A DNA stretch of 64,000 nt from Luteitalea sp. (GTDB taxonomy: Bacteria > Acidobacteriota > Vicinamibacteria > Vicinamibacterales > Vicinamibacteraceae), in assembly GCA_009377605.1 (NCBI GenBank), contig WHTT01000019.1, positions 21,512 to 85,511 on the forward strand, given 5' to 3'. How positions within the stretch are numbered: position 1 is the stretch's first letter; each line of letters begins with the position of its first letter. The translations under genes and the position numbers were made by a program. The notes beneath the pieces are model-generated. The model was not told where the DNA came from and ran no database searches. It was given only the letters and a program-made list of their open reading frames with translations. Positions 25,964 through 33,749 of the stretch are shown here, piece after piece.

Positions 25964-27126
25964 GACCGCCTCGGCGAGGCAGCCCTACCTTCCAACAACG
26001 TCTCGAGCACGGTGACGAGCTCCCCCGCCACACGCCTGGGCGTGGCAATCGCCTGAAACGTCTCCACCGCGTTCCGGGCGAGGCGTAACCGTAGGTCCGG
26101 ATCGTCTCGCAACCGACGGATCGCCTGGGCAAGCGCGTGGCCGTCGGCCACCGGGCAGAGCAGCCCGTCGTGCCCATGCGTGAGCACCTCACGAGTGGCC
26201 GGAGTATCACCTGAAATGATGGCGCCGCCAGCCGCCATCGACTGGTAGATCTTGTTCGGCACGACGCGCGACGCCTTCGCGGAATCACCGAAGATTCCCA
26301 GGCAACAGCCCGCCTCTCCGATGCGGGCACAGAGCGCCGCTGGATCGAGCCAGTTGATGCGCTCGACGTTGGAGAGCTGCAACGTGCGAATCGATGCGTC
26401 GATTTGCGCCTCGAGCTGACCACCGCCGACCAGCAGGAAGCGGACGTTTTCTGCGGCGAGCTCGCGGGCCGCATCGAGGATGTGCTCGACGCCGTGCAGT
26501 GGTGCGAACTTACTGTAATGCAGGACCGTGAAGGGCTCCCCCGTTCGACTGAGCTCCGGGCTCGGCTGAAATACCGCATCGTCCGCACCGACGCGCACTC
26601 GATACAGTTTCGACAACGGCACGCCGAGCTCCTCGTGGAAATACGCTGCGTGCGCCTGCGTATCGAGCAGCACCGCATCCGCGCGTGCGCAGGCGGCCTT
26701 GTCGAGCCACCAAAGCGCTCTGGACGGCAGGCTGCCACGCGACAACATGCCGCGATCCTGGGCCAGCGTGTCGTACAGCGAGATGAACGCGTCGAAGACC
26801 ATCGGCTTGCCTCGGCGGCGGGCGAGCGCAGATCCCACGATCGCGTCGAGGTGGCCCAAGTAGCCGACAATCATCGCGTCGTGATCCGGCATCGTCATGT
26901 AGCGCCGCGCGAGACCCACGTACGCGAGGAGCATGCGAGTGGCTACTCCGGCGAGCGCAGGGGCACTCTTCAGCACACCTGTCTTGTGCCGCCTGCGCTC
27001 GAGCACCGGCGAGTGACAGATCAAGACGTCGACGCCGAGCTCGCGGAGCCCCCGAATCAGAATCCGGTTCCGGTCGTAATCCGATTCGAACGTGCCGAAG
27101 TAGCAAACGCGGAGCGTCTTCGCCAC
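25960..27126 (-). CDS. Glycosyltransferase family 4 (GT-B fold)
   Basis: A 388-residue GT-B enzyme. The N-terminal Rossmann half starts RVCYFGTFESDYDRNRILIR; the nucleotide-binding half holds FTVLHYSKFAPLHGVEHILD, RFLLVGGGQLEAQI and the acceptor loop VVPNKIYQSMAAGGAIISGD followed by PATREVLTHGHDGLLCP, the E-x7-E-like region of GT4. Sugar and acceptor are unknown; neighbours suggest a surface glycan. I chose GTG at 27126, three bases after the preceding stop, because homology starts there. The last ten residues (GRAASPRRS) are encoded by a REP-like palindrome. Confidence 0.86.
   Translation of the reverse strand: MAKTLRVCYFGTFESDYDRNRILIRGLRELGVDVLICHSPVLERRRHKTGVLKSAPALAGVATRMLLAYVGLARRYMTMPDHDAMIVGYLGHLDAIVGSALARRRGKPMVFDAFISLYDTLAQDRGMLSRGSLPSRALWWLDKAACARADAVLLDTQAHAAYFHEELGVPLSKLYRVRVGADDAVFQPSPELSRTGEPFTVLHYSKFAPLHGVEHILDAARELAAENVRFLLVGGGQLEAQIDASIRTLQLSNVERINWLDPAALCARIGEAGCCLGIFGDSAKASRVVPNKIYQSMAAGGAIISGDTPATREVLTHGHDGLLCPVADGHALAQAIRRLRDDPDLRLRLARNAVETFQAIATPRRVAGELVTVLETLLEGRAASPRRS
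25966..25990. repeat. REP-like palindrome, copy 2, inside the 3' end of the glycosyltransferase gene
   Basis: CCGCCTCGGCGAGGCAGCCC then TACCT. It differs from the copy at 16718 by one base in the stem. Here the element is read through as the last codons of the gene rather than giving the stop. Confidence 0.72.
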
Positions 27127-27128
27127 GC

Positions 27129-29417
27129 CTATGGTCTCAACCGAAAGTGCGCGACGCCAACAGACGGAATGCGTGTGTCGCCAGACCCAGCCTCGGCGAT
27201 CGCGCCACCGAACCACAGCCCATCCCGGCCGAGCGCCACCTCGTCCACACCGATGGCATTGAGGCCACCGTCCAACGGCGCGATCCGCCGTTGCCTGTCG
27301 TCGTAGATGAACGCGTTGCGTCCGCCAGTCTCGGGCCAGAGCGATCCAACGGCGACCACGTACCTTCCGAGCGCGAGCAGGTCACGGATCGCGTGAACGG
27401 TCTCTTCGCGCGGTGGAGGCAGCCCGTTGTCTGGCGTGGCCACTTCTTCCCACTGTGTGCCGTCCCAGCGGCCCAGCAGGAGGTGCTCGACGCTCGGATC
27501 GCTCGGATTCTCGGTCGAGGCATAGACGGCATCCTCTCCCCAGGCCAGCGCGAGCACCGCTGCGGAGAGATCGGATCCGAGCGGCTCCCACTGCCCGCCG
27601 CGGAGGCGCGCGATGCGCGCGAACGCGTCGGACCCAATTTGCGTGAATGCTCCGGCCGCGATCACCTCGCCCTCCCTGGCACTACCGCCAGGCGGAAACG
27701 CCACTCGGAAGACCATCGAATTGAAGCCGTCCTCGACGACCGTGAATTGGTCCCAGTCCCAGCGTGCGACAAAGCCGGAACCGGACGAGTCTCCCGTGCG
27801 CACTCCTCCCGCCAGCCACACGCGCCCCCGTCGGTCGACGCGCATGTCCCATACCGTGCCTTCCACGTCCAGCGGTCCGAGCGAGACCCACTCGTCGCCG
27901 CGCAGCATCAGCACTACCGGCACGCCGGGGCCTGACGGATCCTGGCATCCCACGAACACACGTTCCCAGGGGTCGACCGCCAACTGCGAGCATCGCAGGT
28001 CCTCCGGCAGCGGTCCGCCCACGGCGGTCCAGCGACCCTCGCGAGGGCCCTGGTCGTAACGGAAGATGCCGGACGTCCTGCTCGCCGTGCCGGCATGGCT
28101 GATCAGGCCAAGCACATACGTGGAGTGCCTCCATCCACCGACGGCCACGGCACTCGCATATCCAAACAGTCCATCGTTGCTCTGGCCGAAGCCCTGCCAC
28201 TCCCGACCGTCGAATGCCACGATGCTTTGAGAGGGAACGCCCGCCACTCCAGGGAGATGGCCGCCCAGGTAGACCCGCTCGCCATCGCTGAACAAGCGCT
28301 GATACCTTACATCCCAGATCGTGAACTGGTTCGGCTCGAAGCCGCAGACGCCCCACTCGAACCATGTAGTGCCGACCGGCTCGGATCCATCATCCAAGCC
28401 TTCCCACTCAGTGCCGGTCCACCGGGCCACCGACTCCGCGCGAACAGACGAAGGATCCGACGGGATGCTGTTCGCGGATGAGAAACAGCCGGTGACGTAC
28501 AGGTCTCCACGGTGCATGACCATATCGCTCACGACGCCGTAGAACTCTCCAAAGAAGACGCCCCCGCTGACAGGCTCCCAGCCCGCTCCTGTCCAGCGGA
28601 CCAGACCTCCCGAAATCGCGCCGCCCGCAAACAGCTCGCCCGCCTCGGTGCGGGTCACCGCGTAGACGTGCCCGACCTCGATGGGCTCGGTGAGGTCGTA
28701 CGCCGTCCAGTCTGCGCCGTTCCACTCGGCCACGTGACTGGCGGCAATGCCACCGATGCTCGTGAAATCACCCGCCATCAGCAGCGTGTCATCGCTGACC
28801 GACAGTCGGTACACGGCGTCGTTTGCAAGCCCGCCAGGAGGAGCGGACCAGGTCGCGCCGTCCCAGACTGCCAAGTTGGTCACGCCGGCGTCCTCCATGA
28901 CGAAGAACCCAGCGACCCAGAGCTGTCGCTCGAACCACACCATCGAGCGCACGGATCCGCGGAGGCGTCCGATCACCTGAGCGCCGTCCTGCGTCTCCAT
29001 CCAGATCTCGCCAGGTGCGGCGCCGAACGGACCGCTGTACGTACTGAGCGCGATTGCACCGGTGTCGCTGACCGCGATTGCGGAAAACCCGATCAGCGGG
29101 ACCTCGCGGCCCCAGTCTCGCCGGACGGGCTGCCACGTATCGTGATCGAGCTGCACGACGGGATCGACGCGACGGTCGCCCATCCACTGAAAGCGCCCCG
29201 TTGCCAGGACCTTGCCATCCGGGCCACGTGCGAAATCATAGACGACAGGCGCACCGCCATCGTGGCCCGAGAACCCGGCGATGGTGAAGTCTTCACTCCA
29301 CCCGGTCCGAGCGGCAGGGCTCAACGAGGATTCGATCGTGTTGCTGTCTATCTGTTGCGCTGATAACGTTACGGAAATTGCCGTGACGCCAACGAGGAGG
29401 AAGCTGGCGATTCTCAT
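27129..29417 (-). CDS. Secreted beta-propeller protein, kelch/delta-60-like repeats
   Basis: A 762-residue exported protein. Signal peptide MRIASFLLVGVTAISVTLSA with cleavage before QQID. The body is built from repeated blades with the pattern V-A-x-W-x-G-x-x-W and G-D-F-T-S-I-G-G, for example SHVAEWNGADWTAYDL and ARIARLRGGQWEPLGSD, about ten to twelve in all. Function is unknown; such proteins may bind glycans or sit on the cell surface. AAAGGAG stands 10 bases before the ATG at 29417, which settles the start; the frame remains open for another 561 bases opposite a glycosyltransferase gene and is not used. It leads the minus-strand run to 24950. Confidence 0.8.
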   Translation of the reverse strand: MRIASFLLVGVTAISVTLSAQQIDSNTIESSLSPAARTGWSEDFTIAGFSGHDGGAPVVYDFARGPDGKVLATGRFQWMGDRRVDPVVQLDHDTWQPVRRDWGREVPLIGFSAIAVSDTGAIALSTYSGPFGAAPGEIWMETQDGAQVIGRLRGSVRSMVWFERQLWVAGFFVMEDAGVTNLAVWDGATWSAPPGGLANDAVYRLSVSDDTLLMAGDFTSIGGIAASHVAEWNGADWTAYDLTEPIEVGHVYAVTRTEAGELFAGGAISGGLVRWTGAGWEPVSGGVFFGEFYGVVSDMVMHRGDLYVTGCFSSANSIPSDPSSVRAESVARWTGTEWEGLDDGSEPVGTTWFEWGVCGFEPNQFTIWDVRYQRLFSDGERVYLGGHLPGVAGVPSQSIVAFDGREWQGFGQSNDGLFGYASAVAVGGWRHSTYVLGLISHAGTASRTSGIFRYDQGPREGRWTAVGGPLPEDLRCSQLAVDPWERVFVGCQDPSGPGVPVVLMLRGDEWVSLGPLDVEGTVWDMRVDRRGRVWLAGGVRTGDSSGSGFVARWDWDQFTVVEDGFNSMVFRVAFPPGGSAREGEVIAAGAFTQIGSDAFARIARLRGGQWEPLGSDLSAAVLALAWGEDAVYASTENPSDPSVEHLLLGRWDGTQWEEVATPDNGLPPPREETVHAIRDLLALGRYVVAVGSLWPETGGRNAFIYDDRQRRIAPLDGGLNAIGVDEVALGRDGLWFGGAIAEAGSGDTRIPSVGVAHFRLRP

Positions 29418-29540
29418 AGGATGAATGCTCCTTTCGGGACGCGGCTGGGCTGGCAAGGCGCGAAAGCCTCGAACAGCCCATACTATCCTCAGAAGGCGCC
29501 TTGCATTCCCGTATCGGTTTGGGTATGAAAGCTGTCGCAC

Positions 29541-30581
29541 GTGATCCTTCCTGAGACGTCCACACTCCCGATGCCGGAACAACGCGTCCAGCGGCGCATC
29601 GTCTCGGTCGTCGTCCCGATCTGGAACGAGCGGGAGAGCTTGACTCAGCTGCACGCCGAGCTGGTTGCGGCCGCCGAGCGTGACGACATCCAGATCGAGA
29701 TCATCTTCGTCGATGACGGCAGCCGGGACGGGTCGTGGGAGACGATTCGCGCGATTGCCAGTCGAGACGCCCGCGTCCGCGGGATTCGGTTCAGACGGAA
29801 CTTCGGAAAGGCTGCTGCGCTCTCGGCCGGCTTCCGCGCCGTGCGAGGGCAGGTGGTCATGACCCTGGACGCTGATCTGCAGGACGACCCGGCCGATCTG
29901 CCGCGCCTGCTCGCTGCGCTGGAGACGGGCTACGATCTCGTCAGCGGGTGGAAGCGTCAGCGGCAGGATCCGTGGCATCGCGTGGTGTCCAGCCAGCTGT
30001 TCAACATCATCACGAGTTGGAGCACGGGTGTCTCACTTCACGATCACAATTGCGGATTGAAGGCATACCGGCGCGAGGTCCTGCGCGAGGTCGCGCTCTA
30101 CGGTGAGCTCCACCGTTTCATCACGGCGCTGGCGCATGCGCGAGGCTTTCGAGTGGGAGAGATTCCGGTCAATCATCGCCCACGGCGGTTCGGGCGGTCG
30201 AAGTACGGTCTCTCACGGAGCGTGAAGGGGCTGCTCGACCTCGCAGCCGTGAAGTTTCTCACCGGCTTCGGCGGTCGTCCACACCATCTGCTCGGCACGT
30301 TCGGCCTCGTAGCGCTGCTGGCAGGTCTCGTCGGCCTGGGCTATCTCGCCGTGCTCTGGATCCTTCGCCTGTCGGATCCGTCAATTCCTCCCTTGCATGG
30401 GCGGCCGCTCATGACCTACTCTGCGGCGGCGCTGATCGTCGGGGTGCAGCTCGCGTCGCTTGGCCTGCTCGCTTCGTTGGTCACAGCGTACGCCCAGCGT
30501 GAGCGTGATATGTACAGCGTCGCGGAGCGCATTGGCGAGGTGCCCCGCAAACGGAGACCACGCGGCGCTGGCCTTCCATGA
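29541..30581 (+). CDS. Glycosyltransferase family 2, polyprenyl-phosphate sugar synthase type
   Basis: A 346-residue GT-A enzyme anchored by two C-terminal membrane segments. Seen: VVVPIWNERESLTQLH, the metal/nucleotide motif IFVDDGSRDGSWE, MTLDADLQDDPADLPRLL with the D-x-D, and HDHNCGLKAYRREVL. Membrane helices: LVALLAGLVGLGYLAVLWI and AALIVGVQLASLGLLASLV. This is the DPM1/ArnC-like layout that loads a sugar on undecaprenyl phosphate for transfer outside the membrane. The start is GTG at 29541; ATG at 29571 (MPEQRVQRRI) is an alternative. Its TGA overlaps the next ATG (30578-30581), which codes for a likely membrane partner. Confidence 0.9.
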   Translation: MILPETSTLPMPEQRVQRRIVSVVVPIWNERESLTQLHAELVAAAERDDIQIEIIFVDDGSRDGSWETIRAIASRDARVRGIRFRRNFGKAAALSAGFRAVRGQVVMTLDADLQDDPADLPRLLAALETGYDLVSGWKRQRQDPWHRVVSSQLFNIITSWSTGVSLHDHNCGLKAYRREVLREVALYGELHRFITALAHARGFRVGEIPVNHRPRRFGRSKYGLSRSVKGLLDLAAVKFLTGFGGRPHHLLGTFGLVALLAGLVGLGYLAVLWILRLSDPSIPPLHGRPLMTYSAAALIVGVQLASLGLLASLVTAYAQRERDMYSVAERIGEVPRKRRPRGAGLP

Positions 30582-31951
30582 CACCTGACGACGGCATTTC
30601 GGCGGATGCTGGGCGGGCACAGCGCGCCGGGTCGACGCTGATACTCCTGCTCGTCGTGGCTGCCGGCATCCACGGCGCCCGGATTCTCTCCGCTCCCCCG
30701 GTGCTGATTGTGAACGACCAGTCTCGCTGGTCCACCATCCGTGCGCTGGTCGACACCGGGACGTACTCGATTGGCGGGCGATTCGGCCGCCGGTACGACG
30801 GCACTCACCGCGACGTCGGGATCGTGTCGGAGCCGGGATGGTGGACCGTCGACCAGGTCCTCAACCCTACGACGGGACGCTTCTACTCCAGCAAGCCGAC
30901 ACTGCTGCCGACACTGCTGGCAGGCGAGTATTGGCTCCTCAAGAACACGCTGGGCTGGGAAATCACAACCGATCGCACCAAGGTCGCGCGGACCATCCTG
31001 CTCACGATCAATTGGCTGCCGTTCGTGTGGTCGCTGTGGCTGCTCGCCCGCGTGCTCGAGCGGCACGCGCAGACGGCCTGGGCGCGGAGTCTCGTGATGA
31101 GCGCGGCCTGTTTTGGCACATTCGTCAGCACGTTTCTCATCAGCCTCAACAACCACACGGTCGCCGCCGCCGGCGTGATGTTCACGCTCTATCACCTGCT
31201 CCGTATCCAGCTCGAGAATCGGCAGGAGAACTGGCGATTCGCCGCAGTCGGTCTATTCGCCGGCTGGACCGCCTGCAACGAGCTTCCAGCCGCGTCGTTT
31301 GCGGCCGGCGCCCTCCTGTGGCTGTCGACGACCTCCTGGCGCCGCACGCTCTCGCGTGCCGTGCCGTATGCCGCCCTGCCGGTCATCGCGTATCTCGCTA
31401 CGCAGTACGTGGCTTTTGGGGACATCGTCCCGACCTATGGGCGCGCCGACTGGTATCACTATGCCGGTGCCTACTGGAATCATCCGGTCGGCATCGATGC
31501 GGTCCACGAGCCGAAGCGCGTCTACGCGCTCAATCTGCTGGTGGGACATACCGGTATTCTGTCGCTGACGCCGCTGTTTCTCGTCGGGTGGTTGGGAATG
31601 CTCCGATGGATCGTCCGACCGGATGGGGATGATGTCCAGCGTCGTGGTAAGCGCTGGCTAGGCGGCCTCACGCTCGCGGTCACCGTGGTCGTGTTTCTGT
31701 TCTACGTCGTTCGGACGCACAATTACGGCGGCATCACCAGCGCGCCGCGGTGGTTCTTCTGGCTCGGCCCGTTGTGGCTCGTCACGATGATGGGTGAGCT
31801 CGACCGATGGGCGTCGAGCCGCTGGGGCCGTCGTGTTGCGACGTTGTTGCTGGCCGTGTCGGTCGCGAGCGCGAGCGTCACGCTGGCGAACCCGTGGCAA
31901 GCCTCGTGGCTCTTGTCGTTGCTCAGGGACCTGCGCCTCGTCAACTACTAG
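30578..31951 (+). CDS. Polytopic membrane protein, GT-C/GT39-like
   Basis: A 457-residue membrane protein with about ten hydrophobic segments (TLILLLVVAAGIHGARIL, TILLTINWLPFVWSLWLLA, SLVMSAACFGTFVSTFLIS, LTLAVTVVVFLFYVV and others). A soluble loop after the first helix (NDQSRWSTIRALVDTGTY) carries the acidic residues seen in GT-C enzymes that take sugar from a polyprenyl-phosphate donor. With the adjoining GT2 gene, coupled by ATGA, the two probably form a donor synthase and transferase pair. I do not recognise a named family with certainty. Its TAG overlaps the TAG of the converging cdd gene. Confidence 0.72.
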   Translation: MTPDDGISADAGRAQRAGSTLILLLVVAAGIHGARILSAPPVLIVNDQSRWSTIRALVDTGTYSIGGRFGRRYDGTHRDVGIVSEPGWWTVDQVLNPTTGRFYSSKPTLLPTLLAGEYWLLKNTLGWEITTDRTKVARTILLTINWLPFVWSLWLLARVLERHAQTAWARSLVMSAACFGTFVSTFLISLNNHTVAAAGVMFTLYHLLRIQLENRQENWRFAAVGLFAGWTACNELPAASFAAGALLWLSTTSWRRTLSRAVPYAALPVIAYLATQYVAFGDIVPTYGRADWYHYAGAYWNHPVGIDAVHEPKRVYALNLLVGHTGILSLTPLFLVGWLGMLRWIVRPDGDDVQRRGKRWLGGLTLAVTVVVFLFYVVRTHNYGGITSAPRWFFWLGPLWLVTMMGELDRWASSRWGRRVATLLLAVSVASASVTLANPWQASWLLSLLRDLRLVNY

Positions 31952-32379
31952 CGCTGTTCTCGACCGAGGGAGCGTACGTCGAACGGAAGCGGCAGCAGGT
32001 CGGCAATCCGATGCCGGCTGATCTCGCGTTCGAGATTCGCCAGCACGATCTCCAGGTCTCCTCCGAACTCCCAGAGGATCTGGCGGCAGGCGCCGCACGG
32101 CGGGGTTGGTGATTCGGTATCCGCCACGATCGCGAGCCGAACGAACTTCCGGCGTCCTTCCGAGAGCGCCTTGAACATCGCGACCCGCTCGGCGCACAGG
32201 GTCAGGCCATAGCTGGCGTTTTCAATATTGCAGCCGGTGATCACGGCGCCGTCTGCCGTCTCCAACGCGGCGCCCACCTTGAAGCCGGAGAATGCCGCGA
32301 GGGCATACTCACGCGCCCGGCGCGCCGTATCGATCAGGGCCGCGGCGTCGTCAGGTCGGCTATGGAAGCGGTTCTTCAT
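31948..32379 (-). CDS. cdd: Cytidine deaminase
   Basis: A 143-residue homotetramer-type cytidine deaminase of pyrimidine salvage. The zinc site is complete: the catalytic glutamate in GLTLCAERVAMFKAL (C-A-E) and the ligands in PPCGACRQILWEF (P-C-G-A-C). The substrate loop CNIENASYGLTLCAER is also standard. I chose ATG at 32379 (MKNRFHSRPDD); upstream GTG and ATG codons add nine residues without support from a ribosome binding site. The gene stands alone and converges on the membrane-protein gene with a four-base overlap of stop codons. Confidence 0.92.
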   Translation of the reverse strand: MKNRFHSRPDDAAALIDTARRAREYALAAFSGFKVGAALETADGAVITGCNIENASYGLTLCAERVAMFKALSEGRRKFVRLAIVADTESPTPPCGACRQILWEFGGDLEIVLANLEREISRHRIADLLPLPFDVRSLGREQR

Positions 32380-32482
32380 CGGTGACAACCGCTGTGGCAT
32401 CGGCACGGCATAGGGCGCCTGTCGTGAACCGGCGCTGATCGACTTGCGCGAACAGCCCGCTCGTGAGTCCCTCGCCTACTCT

Positions 32483-33082
32483 ATGCGGAAAGGCGAAATT
32501 GGGACAGCTTGGCCTCCTCCCAACGATTCGGCCTCCCTGGCCGTCCAAGAGCCTAACGGAGCGCGCTTGTACATCGACCTGGCGGATTTCGAGGCTCTCT
32601 ACGAGTCTCATGGGCCGAGGATGAAGAGCCTCGCATTCAACATGTTAGGGAACGTCTCTGACGCCGAGGATGCGGTCCAAGAAGCGTTTCTGCGAGCCTA
32701 TCGCCAGCGGCAGAGCTTTCGCGGCGAGGCGGGCGTGTGGACCTGGTTCTACCGCATCTTGCTCAACACCTGTTACGACATCGGCCGCCAGCGGGTCGCC
32801 CGCCCGTGGCACGAAGAGCTGGCGCCGGATGCCGAGTCGTACCCACCCTCGCCAGCCGGCGATCATCCGATGCGGCTGGCGCTACAGAGGGCGCTGGCCG
32901 GTCTGTCGTCGGCACACCGTGAGGTGTTCTTGCTGTTCGAGGTGGAGGGGTACAAGCATCGCGAGATTGCCGGCATGTTGGGGATTCCGGAAGGCACGTC
33001 GAAGCATCGGCTGTTCGAGGCCAAGCGGCAGCTCAAGGCTGTAATGCGGAGTGCGACGCTGGCCGCCGGTGAAGGATCGTAA
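32483..33082 (+). CDS. ECF-type RNA polymerase sigma factor
   Basis: A 199-residue sigma factor. Region 2 is seen in MKSLAFNMLGNVSDAEDAVQ followed by EAFLRAYRQRQSFRGEAGV and TWFYRILLNTCYDIGRQ; region 4 in LAGLSSAHREVFLLFEVEGY and KHREIAGMLGIPEGTSKHRL. It should direct transcription of this operon and other genes until held by the membrane anti-sigma factor encoded next. The start is uncertain: ATG at 32483 lacks a ribosome binding site, while TTG at 32567 (reading MYIDLADFEALYE) has GGAG five bases upstream and gives a more typical length of 171 residues. Confidence 0.92.
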   Translation: MRKGEIGTAWPPPNDSASLAVQEPNGARLYIDLADFEALYESHGPRMKSLAFNMLGNVSDAEDAVQEAFLRAYRQRQSFRGEAGVWTWFYRILLNTCYDIGRQRVARPWHEELAPDAESYPPSPAGDHPMRLALQRALAGLSSAHREVFLLFEVEGYKHREIAGMLGIPEGTSKHRLFEAKRQLKAVMRSATLAAGEGS

Positions 33083-33083
33083 C

Positions 33084-33749
33084 GTGAACTGTCACGAGCT
33101 CGAAAAAGCGCTGGGCTCCGAGAATCCGGCAGTGGTCGCGGCCGCGCGGGATCATGCCGAGCGCTGTCCGAGATGCCGCATGGAGCTGCAGCTCTGGAAC
33201 GATCTGTCGGCTGCGGCCCGAACACTCCATCGCGAATGGGAGAGCCCCGCGCTGTGGCCGCGGATCGTGTCCGCTATTCGCGTTCAGGATGCACCGCCAC
33301 GCTCACATCCTAGCCGGGCGGTCTGGTGGCAGATCCCGCAGTGGCGCGCGCTCGTGGCGGTCTTGGTACTCCTCGCTCTGGTCCCCACGGCATGGTACGG
33401 CTGGCGTCTCGTGCGTCCCGCAGCGCCCTCGAGCGACCGCGAGAGCACGAGCGAGCGGCTCCTGAGCGAGCAGGCATTGGCAGACGTCGAACGTGCCGAA
33501 GCCGAGTACGTGCGCGCCATCGATGGCTTGTCGAGCCTGGCGGCCACGACCGTCGACACCTCGGCGTCTCCGCTGCTGCTGAACCTCCATGAGCGGCTGA
33601 TGACCATCGACGCCGCAATTGCCGAGTGCCGCGCCGAAATCGAGCGGAACCGGTTCAACGCGCACCTCCGGAACCAGTTGTTGCTCATCTATCGGCAGAA
33701 GCAACACACGCTGGAGCAAATCTTGGAGCAGGAGAAACATGCGTCCTAG
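33084..33749 (+). CDS. Membrane anti-sigma factor with zinc-finger-like N-terminus
   Basis: A 221-residue single-pass protein. The N-terminal part has NCHELEKAL, then RDHAERCPRCRMELQLW, a histidine and C-P-R-C arrangement like ZAS-type anti-sigma domains. One membrane helix lies near residues 90-110 (ALVAVLVLLALVPTAWYGW), and a helical periplasmic C-terminal part follows (ERAEAEYVRAIDGLSSLA, then MTIDAAIAECRAEIERN). The GTG start at 33084 comes one base after the sigma stop and has AAGGA seven bases upstream. The last 11 bases overlap the next gene. Signal sensed: unknown, presumably envelope stress. Confidence 0.82.
   Translation: MNCHELEKALGSENPAVVAAARDHAERCPRCRMELQLWNDLSAAARTLHREWESPALWPRIVSAIRVQDAPPRSHPSRAVWWQIPQWRALVAVLVLLALVPTAWYGWRLVRPAAPSSDRESTSERLLSEQALADVERAEAEYVRAIDGLSSLAATTVDTSASPLLLNLHERLMTIDAAIAECRAEIERNRFNAHLRNQLLLIYRQKQHTLEQILEQEKHAS

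Noticed and set aside
29418..29978. An N-terminal extension of 187 codons for the secreted propeller protein
   Set aside because: It lies opposite the GT2 gene and shows no export signal; the ATG at 29417 has AAAGGAG and begins a perfect signal peptide.
33619..33738. An N-terminal extension of the DUF4097 protein
   Set aside because: It overlaps the anti-sigma gene in another frame, lacks an export signal, and the ATG at 33739 has AGGAG and starts one.
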